From Micromonospora parva (GTDB taxonomy: Bacteria; Actinomycetota; Actinomycetes; Mycobacteriales; Micromonosporaceae), in NCBI RefSeq assembly GCF_000718515.1, contig NZ_JNZS01000009.1, positions 124,001-188,000 on the forward strand: DNA of 64,000 nt, read 5' to 3'. Position 1 is the first letter of the stretch. Each line of letters opens with the position of its first letter. Below are positions 47,255 through 61,019 of the stretch, one piece after another. The notes under the pieces are model-generated. The model was not told the DNA's origin. It searched no databases and saw only the letters and a list, made by a program, of their open reading frames with translations. The position numbers and the translations under genes are program-made.

Positions 47255-50200
47255 GTGACCGATTCTCCCGAGTCCACACCGAACGAGCCCGAGGTTCCCG
47301 CCGAGGCCATCGCCGCGGTGGTCGCGCACGACCGGATCGAACCGGTCGGGCTCGAGGTGGAGATGCAGCGCTCCTACCTCGACTACGCGATGAGCGTCAT
47401 CGTCGGTCGCGCGCTGCCGGACGTCCGGGACGGCCTCAAGCCGGTCCACCGCAAGATCCTCTACGCGATGTTCGACTCCGGCTACCGTCCGGACCGCGGC
47501 TACGTGAAGTGCTCCCGCGTCGTCGGTGACGTGATGGGTCAGTTCCACCCGCACGGCGACTCCGCGATCTACGACGCGCTGGTCCGGATGGCGCAGCCCT
47601 GGTCGCTGCGCTACCCGCTGGTCGACGGCAACGGCAACTTCGGCTCACCCGGTAACGATCCCGCCGCCGCGATGCGCTACTGCCTCACCGGGGATGTCCG
47701 GATTCGCACCGCTGACGGTAGCGTGCGGATCGCGGACGTGGTGGCCGATGCGGCGCCGTCCAGCGAGACCGACATCGACCTCAAGGTCCGCGACCGCAAC
47801 GGCGACCTGGTTCGCGCCAGCAAGTTCTTCCATTCCGGCGAGCACCCGACGCTGCGGCTCCGCACCCGCGAGGGGTACGAGCTGACCGGCACCCACAACC
47901 ACCCGGTGCTCTGCCTGGTGGACGTGGCCGGCGTGCCGACCCTGCTGTGGAAGCTGCTCGCCGAGATCTCCCCCGGCGACCGCGTTGTCCTCCAGCGCAG
48001 CGTGCCGGACGAGATCGGCTACCCGATGCTGGAGCACGTCGAGGCCGCCGTCCTCGCCGGCGCCTTCGTCAGTGAGGGCTGGGTCTCCCCGAGCCGCGCC
48101 GGGTTCAACAACGTGGACCGGGAGTTCTTCGTCCGTGTTCTCGCGGCCTACGACCTGGCCGTCGGCGGCCCCCGCTACGTGAGTGAGCGGGTCATCGCCT
48201 CCGGCAGCACCCTGCACGAACTCGATGTGCAGGACCTCACCGCGCTGCGCGAGAGCCTTCTGGGCGACATGATGGGCGCGCGCAGCGCCGCGAAGTTCGT
48301 TCCCGAGTTCGTCTGGCAGGGGCCGGCAGCGGTCAAGCGGGCGTTCCTCCAGGCGCTGTTCGAGGGCGACGGCTCGTCGTCGCTGCTGCCGCGCAACACC
48401 ATGCAGATCTCGTACTCGACTCGCAGCCAGCGATTGGCGGCCGAGGTCCAGCAGTTGCTGCTGGAGTTCGGCGTGGTCAGCCGGCAGACCCGCTACGACA
48501 GTGGCGAGATCAAGGTCGTGGTGACCAACCGGCGCGACGCGCGGATCTTCGCCGCGCACGTCGGCTTCCTCGGCCGTAAGCAGGCCAAGCTGGAGGCCGA
48601 GCTGGCCCAGGTGCCGGCGAGCAGCACGGCGCTCTCCAGCGACCACGTGCCGCTGGTCGGCGACTTCATCCGTGAGCACGGCGCGACGCGCTGGACGGAG
48701 CAGGACTGGCTGCGCCGGCACAACGTGGACCGCGTCGAACGGTGGGAGCGGGACCGGGACGAGATCGCGGCCCGGATCACCAACTCCGAGGTGCTCGACG
48801 TGGTCGAGCCGTTGGTCGACGGCCGGTTCTACTACGCCGAGGTGGCGCAGATCACTGACGCCGGTGTGCAGCCGGTCTACAGCGTCCGAGTCGACACCGA
48901 CGACCACTCGTTCGTCTCGGACGGGTTCGTCAGCCACAACACCGAGTGCAAGCTCGACCCGCTCGCGATGGAGATGCTGCGGGACATCGACGAGGACACC
49001 GTCGACCTGCAGGACAACTACGACGGCCGGGCCAAGGAGCCCACCATCCTGCCGTCGCGGATCCCCAACCTCCTGGTGAACGGCTCCGAGGGCATCGCGG
49101 TCGGCATGGCCACCAAGATTCCGCCGCACAACCTGCGGGAGATCGGCGCGGCGGTGCAGTGGTGCCTGGAGCACCCGGACGAGGACGAGGAGACCACCCT
49201 CGAAGCCCTGCTCGGCATCGTCAAGGGCCCGGACTTCCCGACCTACGGCCTGATCGTCGGCACCACAGCGATCCAGGACGCGTACCGCACCGGTCGCGGC
49301 TCGATCCGGATGCGCGCCGTGGTGGAGGTCGAGGAGGACAAGCGGGGTCGCCCCTGCCTGGTCGTCAGCGAGCTGCCCTACCAGGTCAACCCGGACAACC
49401 TCGCCGAGCGGATCGCCGAGCTGATCAAGGAGGGCAAGCTCGCCGGGATCGCCGACATCCGCGACGAGTCCTCCGGTCGTACCGGCATGCGGATCGTGCT
49501 GGTGCTCAAGCGCGACGCCGTCGCGAAGGTCGTGCTGAACAACCTCTACAAGCACACCCAGCTCCAGGAGACCTTCGGCGCGAACATGCTGGCCCTGGTC
49601 GACGGGGTGCCGCGCACGCTCAACCTGGCGCAGTTCATCCGCTACTACGTCGAGCACCAGATCGACGTGATCCGCCGGCGGACCGCGTTCCGGCTGCGTA
49701 AGGCCGAGGAGCGGGCGCACATCCTGCGCGGTCTGGGCAAGGCGCTGGACGCGCTGGACGAGGTGATCGCCCTGATCCGGCGTTCGCCGACCGTGGACGA
49801 CGCGCGGCAGGGCCTGATCCGGCTGCTGGAGATCGACGAGATCCAGGCAACCGCGATCCTGGACATGCAGCTGCGCCGGCTCGCCGCGTTGGAGCGGCAG
49901 CGAATCGTGGACGACCTGGCCAAGCTCGAGCTGGAGATCGCCGACCTCAAGGACATCCTCGCCAAGCCGGAGCGGCAGCGAAAGATCGTCTCGGAGGAGC
50001 TGGGCGAGATCGTCGCCAAGTGGGGCGACGACCGCCGGACGCAGATCATCCCGTTCGACGGCGAGGTCTCGATGGAGGACCTCATCGCCCGCGAGGACGT
50101 GGTCGTCACGATCACCCGCACCGGGTACGCCAAGCGGACCAAGGTCGATCTGTACCGCTCGCAGCGACGCGGCGGTAAGGGCGTCAGCGGCGCCACGCTG

Positions 50201-51037
50201 CGGCAGGACGACATCGTCAGCCACTTCTTCGTCTGCTCGACCCACGACTGGATCTTGTTCTTCACGAACAAGGGCCGGGTCTACCGGGCCAAGGCGTACG
50301 AGTTGCCGGAGGCCAGTAGGGTAGCCAAGGGCCAACACGTGGCCAATCTGCTCGCCTTCCTGCCCGACGAGCAGATCGCGCAGATCATTGAGATCCCGAA
50401 CTACCAGGTAGCCCCCTATCTGGTACTGGCCACGAAGAACGGCCTGGTGAAGAAGACGCGGCTCGAGGAGTTCGACTCCAACCGTTCCGGCGGCATCATC
50501 GCGATCAACCTTCGCGATGAGGACGAGCTGGTCGGTGCTGCGCTGGTTGCCCCGGAGAACGACCTGCTGCTGGTCTCGAAGAAGGCACAGGCGATCCGGT
50601 TCAACGCCTCCGACGAGGCGCTGCGGCCGATGGGCCGGGCCACCTCGGGCGTGATCGGCATGCGCTTCACGGACGACGACGTCCTGCTGGCCATGGAGGT
50701 CGTGCGGGAAGGTTTGGACGTTCTGGTGGCCACGAACGGGGGATATGCCAAGCGCACCCCGATCGAGGAATACCCGGTGCAGGGCCGGGGAGGTAAGGGC
50801 GTGTTGACTGCGAAGATCACCGAACGGCGCGGTGGTCTGGTTGGCGCGGTGGTGATCGATCCGGACGACGAGCTGTTCGCGATCACCAGCAATGGTGGTG
50901 TCATTCGGACTCCGGTGAAGCCTGTACGCCGTACGCGTGACCGGAACACAATGGGGGTCAAGCTGATGGACCTCCCGGACGGCGTGACTATCGTGGCGAT
51001 TGCTCGCAATGCCGACGAGCCTGACGAACAGGACTAG
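47255..51037 (+). CDS. gyrA: DNA gyrase subunit A, intein-containing precursor
   Basis: 1260-residue precursor from GTG 47255. Removal of the 420-residue intein (143-562) leaves 840 residues, the normal size. The extein has the breakage-reunion domain with catalytic Tyr142 in AAMRY, directly before the intein, continuing [13 protein letters not shown] after it. GyrA-box sequence QRRGGKG is present in the C-terminal DNA-wrapping domain. The subunit cuts and rejoins DNA to introduce negative supercoils; without splicing the active site would be split. DUF3566 follows after 4 bp. Confidence 0.97.
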   Translation: MTDSPESTPNEPEVPAEAIAAVVAHDRIEPVGLEVEMQRSYLDYAMSVIVGRALPDVRDGLKPVHRKILYAMFDSGYRPDRGYVKCSRVVGDVMGQFHPHGDSAIYDALVRMAQPWSLRYPLVDGNGNFGSPGNDPAAAMRYCLTGDVRIRTADGSVRIADVVADAAPSSETDIDLKVRDRNGDLVRASKFFHSGEHPTLRLRTREGYELTGTHNHPVLCLVDVAGVPTLLWKLLAEISPGDRVVLQRSVPDEIGYPMLEHVEAAVLAGAFVSEGWVSPSRAGFNNVDREFFVRVLAAYDLAVGGPRYVSERVIASGSTLHELDVQDLTALRESLLGDMMGARSAAKFVPEFVWQGPAAVKRAFLQALFEGDGSSSLLPRNTMQISYSTRSQRLAAEVQQLLLEFGVVSRQTRYDSGEIKVVVTNRRDARIFAAHVGFLGRKQAKLEAELAQVPASSTALSSDHVPLVGDFIREHGATRWTEQDWLRRHNVDRVERWERDRDEIAARITNSEVLDVVEPLVDGRFYYAEVAQITDAGVQPVYSVRVDTDDHSFVSDGFVSHNTECKLDPLAMEMLRDIDEDTVDLQDNYDGRAKEPTILPSRIPNLLVNGSEGIAVGMATKIPPHNLREIGAAVQWCLEHPDEDEETTLEALLGIVKGPDFPTYGLIVGTTAIQDAYRTGRGSIRMRAVVEVEEDKRGRPCLVVSELPYQVNPDNLAERIAELIKEGKLAGIADIRDESSGRTGMRIVLVLKRDAVAKVVLNNLYKHTQLQETFGANMLALVDGVPRTLNLAQFIRYYVEHQIDVIRRRTAFRLRKAEERAHILRGLGKALDALDEVIALIRRSPTVDDARQGLIRLLEIDEIQATAILDMQLRRLAALERQRIVDDLAKLELEIADLKDILAKPERQRKIVSEELGEIVAKWGDDRRTQIIPFDGEVSMEDLIAREDVVVTITRTGYAKRTKVDLYRSQRRGGKGVSGATLRQDDIVSHFFVCSTHDWILFFTNKGRVYRAKAYELPEASRVAKGQHVANLLAFLPDEQIAQIIEIPNYQVAPYLVLATKNGLVKKTRLEEFDSNRSGGIIAINLRDEDELVGAALVAPENDLLLVSKKAQAIRFNASDEALRPMGRATSGVIGMRFTDDDVLLAMEVVREGLDVLVATNGGYAKRTPIEEYPVQGRGGKGVLTAKITERRGGLVGAVVIDPDDELFAITSNGGVIRTPVKPVRRTRDRNTMGVKLMDLPDGVTIVAIARNADEPDEQD
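47681..48940 (+). mobile_element. GyrA intein with LAGLIDADG homing endonuclease
   Basis: 420 residues. Splicing block A starts [10 protein letters not shown] (Cys1), block B is GTHNHPVLC, and block F/G is [21 protein letters not shown] followed by Thr of the C-extein; penultimate His and terminal Asn are intact. A DOD endonuclease is inserted: block [10 protein letters not shown] (intein residues 125-133) and block [10 protein letters not shown] (223-231) keep their acidic residues. Closest known type is the full-length mycobacterial GyrA intein at the same site; the M. xenopi version lost its endonuclease. Confidence 0.95.
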
Positions 51038-51041
51038 TTGA

Positions 51042-51959
51042 ATGACGGAGACACAGGCGAAGTCGGGGAACACGGGGACCTCGGCCAACCCGGTCGACGA
51101 GGAGGCCGCCAAGGGCGGCACACCAGCGACCGGCCGCGCGGCCGTAGGCCGGGCGACGGTCCCCGCCGATGCGCCTGCCCCGAAGTTCACCAGGGCTCCA
51201 GGTATGACGCCCCCGCCGGAGCAGCCGGGCGAGGACGACGGGGCGGGTGACAAGACCGAGGCGACGCCCAGCGCCGAGGCGCCGACGTCGGCCGCCGCCA
51301 ACCCTCCGGGTCCGGCGGCGACACCCTCGACCCGTCCGACGACCACCCAGCCGATCGGTGTCCGGCCCGGCCAGGCGACGTCGGCCGGGTCCACCGGCAC
51401 CCAGCCGCGGATCACCCCCGGCATGACCCAGCCGCAGCCGGAGGCGGCGCGTGGCACTGCCACTGCCGGCCGTCCGGCCAGCGGCGGTGGCCTGCCGCCG
51501 GGGATCGGCAACCCGTCCGCCGTGGGGGCCGCCCGCGTCGGTGACGCGGTGCGCGCGGCGCGTACGTCGGTCAGCTCGGCCGCCTCCCGCGGGCCGCGCC
51601 GGGCCCGGCTGAACCTGAAGCGGATCGACCCGTGGTCCGTGATGAAGTTCGCATTCGCGGTGTCGGTGGTGCTCTTCATCGTCGTGGTGGTCGCCACCTC
51701 GGTGCTCTACCTGGCGCTGGACGCGATGGGTGTGTTCCAGAGCGTCAACGAGAGCCTGAGCGACCTGGTCAACGCCGGTGGTGGGCAGAGCACCAGCGGC
51801 TTCCAGATCACCGCCAAGGGCGTGATTCTCAGCTCGGCGCTGATCGGCCTGGTCAACGTGGTGCTGTTCACCGCGCTGGCCACGCTCGGCGCGTTCGTCT
51901 ACAACGTCTGCGCCGACCTGGTCGGTGGGATCGAGCTGACCCTCGCCGAGCGGGACTGA
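51042..51959 (+). CDS. DUF3566 membrane protein (Rv0007-like)
   Basis: 305 residues. The first about 185 are a disordered Pro/Thr/Ala/Gly head; then come RLNLKRIDPWSVMKFAFAVSVVLFIVVVVATSVLYLALDAMGVF and a second helix (about 265-290), typical of DUF3566. The family lies behind gyrA in most actinobacteria; its function is unknown, although the place suggests a link to division or the replication cycle. It starts 4 bp after the gyrA stop and is followed by a strong hairpin. Confidence 0.88.
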   Translation: MTETQAKSGNTGTSANPVDEEAAKGGTPATGRAAVGRATVPADAPAPKFTRAPGMTPPPEQPGEDDGAGDKTEATPSAEAPTSAAANPPGPAATPSTRPTTTQPIGVRPGQATSAGSTGTQPRITPGMTQPQPEAARGTATAGRPASGGGLPPGIGNPSAVGAARVGDAVRAARTSVSSAASRGPRRARLNLKRIDPWSVMKFAFAVSVVLFIVVVVATSVLYLALDAMGVFQSVNESLSDLVNAGGGQSTSGFQITAKGVILSSALIGLVNVVLFTALATLGAFVYNVCADLVGGIELTLAERD

Positions 51960-51965
51960 GCCAAC

Positions 51966-52009
51966 CGGGACGCCGGAGCATCGCGGAATGCGGTCGCTCC
52001 GGCGTCCCG
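51966..52009 (+). terminator. Hairpin terminator after the gyrA operon
   Basis: A perfect 14-bp stem (51966-51979 with 51996-52009) around a 16-nt loop, 7 bp after the DUF3566 stop. Confidence 0.75.
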
Positions 52010-52113
52010 TACTCAGGTAGGTTTTTGCAGGCGACGACGGGCCCCGGCTCGCAGGCTCGGACCCCGATTTGGGGCCGGCAGAGCGGATGGGTTAATCTTG
52101 CTCGTCGCAACGC

Positions 52114-52187
52114 GGGGCTATAGCTCAGTCGGTTAGAGCGCAGAGCTGATAACTCTGAGGTCGATGGTTCGATTCCATCTAGCCCCA
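52114..52187 (+). tRNA. tRNA-Ile (GAT)
   Basis: 74 nt with the acceptor stem GGGGCTA/TAGCCCC, anticodon GAT at 52148-52150, and GGTTCGATTCC T-arm. The 3' CCA is not encoded (discriminator A followed by CCG). Position after gyrA equals ileT of mycobacteria. Confidence 0.97.
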
Positions 52188-52229
52188 CCGCAAGTCGTCC
52201 GACGGTAGTCGAGCGCGAGGGGTCGCCCC

Positions 52230-52358
52230 ATGTTCAAGAAGCTGCTGATTCTGGCTGGCGTCGTCGGTGTGGCCGCCGTCGTGTTCAACAAGATCAAGGC
52301 GTCGAACGATGAGCGTGCCCTGTGGCACGAGGCGACCACCGCGCCCGACCTGCGCTGA
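52230..52358 (+). CDS. DLW-39-type tiny membrane-anchored protein
   Basis: 42 residues between the two tRNA genes. Residues 2-19 (FKKLLILAGVVGVAAVVF) form a membrane helix; the tail is NKIKASNDERALWHEATTAPDLR in two parts, ending with the LW and DL features of the DLW-39 family. The length, and the position between tRNA-Ile and tRNA-Ala, are those known for this actinobacterial family of unknown function. Confidence 0.8.
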   Translation: MFKKLLILAGVVGVAAVVFNKIKASNDERALWHEATTAPDLR

Positions 52359-52399
52359 CGTCCGGCCCGGCGACGAGTGATCGTCGCGGTGGCCACCAC

Positions 52400-52472
52400 G
52401 GGGCCCTAGCTCAACTGGCAGAGCACTGCCTTTGCAAGGCAGGGGTTAGGGGTTCGAGTCCCCTGGGCTCCA
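52400..52472 (+). tRNA. tRNA-Ala (TGC)
   Basis: 73 nt, acceptor GGGGCCC/GGGCTCC, anticodon TGC at 52433-52435 in the loop TTTGCAA, T-arm GGTTCGAGTCC; CCA is encoded at 52473-52475. An integrase remnant lies just downstream. Confidence 0.97.
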
Positions 52473-52518
52473 CCAGCACCTTCCCCGGTTGATCTCGGTC
52501 GGAGTGCAGCCAAGCCGG

Positions 52519-52725
52519 TTACGCCATCCCCTCCTGGCCGAGAATTCGGTCAATGGCCGAGGCAGCCTGACGAGCCCGCGCCGGCAGAACGTGGCCGTAG
52601 GTGTCGGCCTTCATCCGGATCGTGGAGTGCCCAAACACCTCCATCACCTCCGCAGCTCCTCGGCCTGGTCGAGCAGGAACGTGGCGAACGCGTGCCGCAC
52701 GTCGTGCAGGTGCGATGTGGCGACC
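52519..52725 (-). pseudogene. Tyrosine recombinase (integrase), decayed C-terminus
   Basis: On the minus strand the stretch SHLHDVRHAFATFLLDQAEELRR runs into a stop, and the match continues in another frame as VMEVFGHSTIRMKADTYGHVLPARARQAASAIDRILGQEGMA (quoted in parts). These are the catalytic H-x-x-R region, the second histidine and the tyrosine (DTYGHV) of a phage-type integrase, broken by a frameshift/deletion and missing about 300 N-terminal residues. The stop is 47 bp from tRNA-Ala, the normal place for an integrase of an element that used this tRNA as attachment site. Confidence 0.75.
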
Positions 52726-52888
52726 TACGGCTTCGAAGACCTCCAGTTCTACAGTGAGGTCGCCCAGCCGATCGAGCACTGGTCACTGCGCGAAGAGGTC
52801 GCCGACCGAGCCCTCCGGGACCAGGCCAACCCACATTCTGACCCGACACGCATCCGCGACACAGATCGCTGCTGGGCCGAAGCTGTAA
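52726..52888 (+). pseudogene. Coding-like fragment at the deletion scar
   Basis: From about 52721 the plus strand reads TYGFEDLQFYSEVAQP ... EEVADRALRDQ with codon third positions mostly G or C, which suggests part of a gene whose beginning was lost where it meets the integrase remnant. It has no start or family that I recognise. Treat as tentative. Confidence 0.3.
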
Positions 52889-52897
52889 GGGGCATTC

Positions 52898-53182
52898 ATG
52901 GAATCACCTGCCACCCCGACGTGGGTCATGACAGTGGAGTATGCCGGCGTGTCGCCCGCTTGGTGTGAGGACGACGGCGCCACGAATGACTCACGTGTGA
53001 ACCCGATCGCCATATCGAGAATAGGCGATCATGCGACCACCCTGAGCGCGGTCGTCGCGGCCGTCACCGAACAAGAGGCCCGCGAGATCGGACTGGTCGG
53101 CCTCGGACGTTGGGCGCATCGGATCGGCCTCAGCACGCACAATCCGACCGTGGTGGCGCTGTTTGGCAGGGGCATCGGATAG
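52898..53182 (+). CDS. Small hypothetical protein
   Basis: 94 residues from ATG 52898 with AAGGGG upstream. Contains WVMTVEYAGVSPAWCEDDGA and TTLSAVVAAVTEQEAREIGLVGLGRWAHRIGLS (in parts). No recognised family. It lies in the scar region behind tRNA-Ala, where codon use is less regular than in neighbouring core genes, and may be cargo of the former element. Confidence 0.45.
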   Translation: MESPATPTWVMTVEYAGVSPAWCEDDGATNDSRVNPIAISRIGDHATTLSAVVAAVTEQEAREIGLVGLGRWAHRIGLSTHNPTVVALFGRGIG

Positions 53183-53316
53183 TCGGAACACCCCGGCGCT
53201 ACCCGGTTCGTCTGGTTGAGGTCAAGGCAAGTCGGTCGATCCAATCCGGAATGGATGGACCCGGGCGACGCGCCACGCCGTGGGTTTAGCCCCCTGTTCG
53301 CAGGGGATCCGCGCTC

Positions 53317-53643
53317 ATGCGGATAGACATCGACGAGCCGAATGCTGTCGAACAGTTCTGGGAAGGGATGCGGGAGGTCGCCGCCGCCGCTACCCGGCAC
53401 CAGGACGACGACCTGTACCAGGCGATCGTCAAGATCGGCAGATCCGCTCTGGCCCAGGGGGTCGAACTGGTGCCGTCCAGTGGCTTCTTCCTGCAGTGCC
53501 CCGTCTGCAGCGCCAGGTCAGGCCAGCGCTGCATCAACGTGCCGGCCCACCCGTTGAGCGAGGACGCACTCCATCCGGCGCGCGTCGAGCTGGCCGAGAA
53601 GGCGATCAGCGGTGAAATCCCACTGCCTGCGCCGATCCGGTGA
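53317..53643 (+). CDS. Small protein with phage-type zinc finger
   Basis: 108 residues from ATG 53317. The C-terminal part reads CPVCSARSGQRC then HPLSEDALHPARVELA: CxxC, a third Cys after G-Q-R and a following His pattern match the small DNA-binding phage/mobile-element zinc finger common in actinobacteria. The N-terminal about 60 residues are helical. Its place in the scar near tRNA-Ala supports an origin in a mobile element. Confidence 0.65.
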   Translation: MRIDIDEPNAVEQFWEGMREVAAAATRHQDDDLYQAIVKIGRSALAQGVELVPSSGFFLQCPVCSARSGQRCINVPAHPLSEDALHPARVELAEKAISGEIPLPAPIR

Positions 53644-53721
53644 CCACTCTTCCGACGACGCGGAGCTGTCTCCGTGACGTGACTCGTTGGGTGATTCGCA
53701 CGGGCGGGATCGGCGGCGCGG

Positions 53722-54531
53722 TCAGGCGGGCTGGGTGAGTGAGATGGTTTCGCCGCGCGCGATGGTGCGCACCTGCCCTGCCCAGCCACGACGGCGGGCC
53801 TCCTCGACGAAATGCGCCAGCGGGGAGCGGAAGACCGGATAGTCGTCGTAATGGATTGGCACGGTCAGCCGCGGACGGACCAGCTCCACCAGGTCCGCAC
53901 CCTGGCGGGCGTCCATGGTGAGCAGGATCCCGGCGACCTTCGTGCCGCCGAGGTGGATCAGCATCGCGTCGATGTCCGGGTAGCGTTCGGGGATCGCGGT
54001 GAGCAGCGGCCGGTTGAGGGTGTCGCCGGTGACGTAGAGCCGGAATTCCCGCCGCCCGGAGCGCTCCACGTCGATCATCGTGCCCATCACGTCGGGCATC
54101 AGCAGGTCGAGCACGCCCGGGCCGTGTTGTCCGGGCATTGAGGTGAGGCGCACTGTCGTACCGTCGCGGTGCAGTTCCCGGGACGACCACGTCGGCAGGC
54201 CCTGTGCGGCCTGGAATCCCCAGCGGCGCAGCTTGCGTTCCGCGGCGGGGGTGGTGACGATAGGCAGCTCCCGGTCCAGTTCCCGACGGGCCACCCGGTC
54301 GAAGTGGTCGCCGTGCAGATGGGAGAGGACCACCGCGTCCAGTTCGGGAAGCTGGGCGATCCGCAGTGCCGGGTCCGTGCGTCGGCGCGACCACAACCCC
54401 TTGCCCAGGTACGCCCGCTGGCCCCGGTGCAGAAAGTTCGGGTCGGTCAGCAGGGTGAATCCGCCGATCCGTAGCACCGTCGTGGCGGTACCGATGAGCG
54501 TCACCTGCGGTTGCTCTGCCACGGTGTCCAC
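53722..54531 (-). CDS. Metallo-beta-lactamase-fold hydrolase
   Basis: 269 residues from GTG 54531; the GTG at 54522 is better spaced from GGAGG and equally likely. The metal motif SHLHGDHFD is at 70-78 and further ligands are in TSMPGQHGPG, VTGDT and PIHYDDYPV. It resembles the UlaG-like branch of the fold; substrate unknown. No signal peptide. It follows the ATPase gene on the same strand by 52 bp. Confidence 0.85.
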   Translation of the reverse strand: MDTVAEQPQVTLIGTATTVLRIGGFTLLTDPNFLHRGQRAYLGKGLWSRRRTDPALRIAQLPELDAVVLSHLHGDHFDRVARRELDRELPIVTTPAAERKLRRWGFQAAQGLPTWSSRELHRDGTTVRLTSMPGQHGPGVLDLLMPDVMGTMIDVERSGRREFRLYVTGDTLNRPLLTAIPERYPDIDAMLIHLGGTKVAGILLTMDARQGADLVELVRPRLTVPIHYDDYPVFRSPLAHFVEEARRRGWAGQVRTIARGETISLTQPA

Positions 54532-54583
54532 CTCCTCCGGCTCCGGTACCCCGGTGAGCCGGCGGCATGCGGCGTGCCGACGC

Positions 54584-59158
<4,575 letters not shown>

Positions 59159-59259
59159 CCGTTATGCCCCCTGAGCGGCGGAATTTTCCGTCGTCGCTGG
59201 CGCATGGACGGGTTGGGCCGTGGAATCCGACGAGCATCACCGGACATGGGGAGGCCGGC

Positions 59260-59520
59260 ATGAGCACACTGACGCGACGTCTCAACGGTTCGCGGGAGAA
59301 CATGCGGATGTACAGCCGTCGGGTCCAACTGCCGATGCTGGGTGACGTGGCGGTCCCGCCACCGGACAAGGTCGTCTACTACGCCGGGCTCGGCGTGCTC
59401 GCCGCGCTGCAGGTCATCGAGTGGCCGATCGCTGTGGTGATCACCGCCGGCCACGTGTTGGCAGACCAGCATTTTTCCGGTCTGGCGCGCGGTCTCGGGG
59501 AGGTTCTGCAGGACGCGTGA
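59260..59520 (+). CDS. Small protein divergent from the P-type ATPase
   Basis: 86 residues from ATG 59260 with GGGGAGG upstream. Residues 30-62 (VPPPDKVVYYAGLGVLAALQVIEWPIAVVITAG in parts) form one membrane helix; the rest is polar. The gene is 101 bp from the ATPase start and divergent. A membrane partner or regulator of the transporter is a guess from position; I know no function. Confidence 0.65.
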   Translation: MSTLTRRLNGSRENMRMYSRRVQLPMLGDVAVPPPDKVVYYAGLGVLAALQVIEWPIAVVITAGHVLADQHFSGLARGLGEVLQDA

Positions 59521-59579
59521 CGAGAGCCGGGTCACCGGACGGTTGACATGAATCAGGGTTGAGGTCGCATGCTCGGCCG

Positions 59580-60968
59580 ATGTCGAGCACAGCCGTCACC
59601 GCCGCACCCGCCGCACCAGGGCTCTTCGCACCCCGGTTCCGCGCGATGACGGTGGGCAGCGTCGCGTTGATCTCACTGCTCGCGTTCGAGGCGTTGGCGG
59701 TCGGTACGGCGATGCCGACGGTCGCCCGCAGCCTGGACGGGCTGGCGCTCTACGGGATCGCCTTCGGTGGCCCGTTCGCCACCGGTGTGCTGGCCATGGT
59801 GGTCTCCGGAATCTGGTGTGACGCCCGGGGTCCTCGCGGGCCGATGTGGCACGGCGTCGCCTGGTTCGTGGTGGGGTTGCTGATCGCCGGGACCGCCCCG
59901 GTGATGAGCGCGCTCGTCGTCGGGCGGGTCGTGCAGGGTTTCGGCTCCGGGCTGCTCTCGGTGGCGCTCTACGTGATCGTCGGGCACGCGTACCCGCAGG
60001 AGCTGCACCGGCGGATCTTCGCGGCGTTCGCTGCGGCGTGGGTCGTACCGTCGCTGGTGGGGCCGGCTGTCGCCGGCCTGATCGTGCAGTACCTGGGCTG
60101 GCGGTGGGTCTTCCTGGCGGTGCCGGCGGTGGCGGTGCCGGCGGTGCTGCTGATCCATCCGGGCCTGCGGTCGTTGGGCCGGAGTGTGGCCGCGAGCCCA
60201 CCGGCGGGCGCGCTCGGGCGGATCGGTTGGGCGTGTGGGGCCGCGGTGAGTGCCGCACTGCTGCACATCGGGGGACAGCAGCGCGGTGCCACCGCCCTGG
60301 TGCTGGTCGCGCTCGCCGTGGTTGGCCTGCTGGTCTGCGCCCCGCGACTGCTGCCGGCCGGGTTCCTCCGGGCGGCCCGAGGGTTGCCCACCGTCGTGGG
60401 GCTGCGGGGCCTGGCGTCGGCGGCCTTCGTCGGCGCCGAGGTGGTCATCCCGCTGATGCTGTCGCGGGAGCGGGGCCTCTCGCCGACAGCGGCCGGACTG
60501 GTCCTCACCGTCGGCGCGTTGGCGTGGTCGGTGGGCTCCTGGTTGCAGGGCCGCATTCCGGTGCCGGCATCGCGGGCCACCCTGCCGCGCGTCGGGCTGG
60601 GCTGCATCACGATCGGCACCGCCACTGTGGCGCTGGCCGTCCGGCCCGAGCTCCCGGTGGCTGTAGCCGTTGTCGGTTGGGCGGTGGCCGGTCTGGGCAT
60701 GGGGTTGCTCTATCCGTCGTTGTCGGTGCTCACGCTGGAGTTCTCCGCGCCGGGTGAGCAGGGTCGCAACAGCTCGTCACTGCAACTGAGCGACTCCCTC
60801 TTCGCGGCCACCGTGCTCGCTCTGACCGGGGCTGTGCTGGCGGCCGGGAGTGCGCCCGGCCCGGCCAGCTACACGACGACGCTCGTGGTGGCCGCTGGGC
60901 TGGCCCTGCTCGGGGCGGTGCTCGCCGGCCGGGTGGTGGTGGGCGGGGGTGTGCGACAAGGCGGGTGA
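59580..60968 (+). CDS. MFS transporter
   Basis: 462 residues from ATG 59580 (a TTG at 59559 is possible). About 12-14 hydrophobic helices with the loop motif GIWCDARGPRGP after helix 2 and GRVVQGFGSGLLSVALYVIVG, typical of the drug/proton antiporter (DHA2/DHA1-like) branch. It may export a drug or metabolite; substrate cannot be read. It ends 50 bp before the GAP-family gene and may share its transcript. Confidence 0.85.
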   Translation: MSSTAVTAAPAAPGLFAPRFRAMTVGSVALISLLAFEALAVGTAMPTVARSLDGLALYGIAFGGPFATGVLAMVVSGIWCDARGPRGPMWHGVAWFVVGLLIAGTAPVMSALVVGRVVQGFGSGLLSVALYVIVGHAYPQELHRRIFAAFAAAWVVPSLVGPAVAGLIVQYLGWRWVFLAVPAVAVPAVLLIHPGLRSLGRSVAASPPAGALGRIGWACGAAVSAALLHIGGQQRGATALVLVALAVVGLLVCAPRLLPAGFLRAARGLPTVVGLRGLASAAFVGAEVVIPLMLSRERGLSPTAAGLVLTVGALAWSVGSWLQGRIPVPASRATLPRVGLGCITIGTATVALAVRPELPVAVAVVGWAVAGLGMGLLYPSLSVLTLEFSAPGEQGRNSSSLQLSDSLFAATVLALTGAVLAAGSAPGPASYTTTLVVAAGLALLGAVLAGRVVVGGGVRQGG

Positions 60969-61019
60969 TCCGCGGATTCGGCCGCGTCCCGGCTGCCGGT
61001 GCCGGAAGGATGGCGGGCG

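Noticed and set aside
47645..51697. A 1350-codon open frame on the minus strand opposite gyrA
   Set aside because: It is the antisense shadow of a GC-rich gene; the plus strand carries unmistakable gyrase and intein motifs, and the antisense product is low-complexity Arg/Gly/Asp/His-rich.
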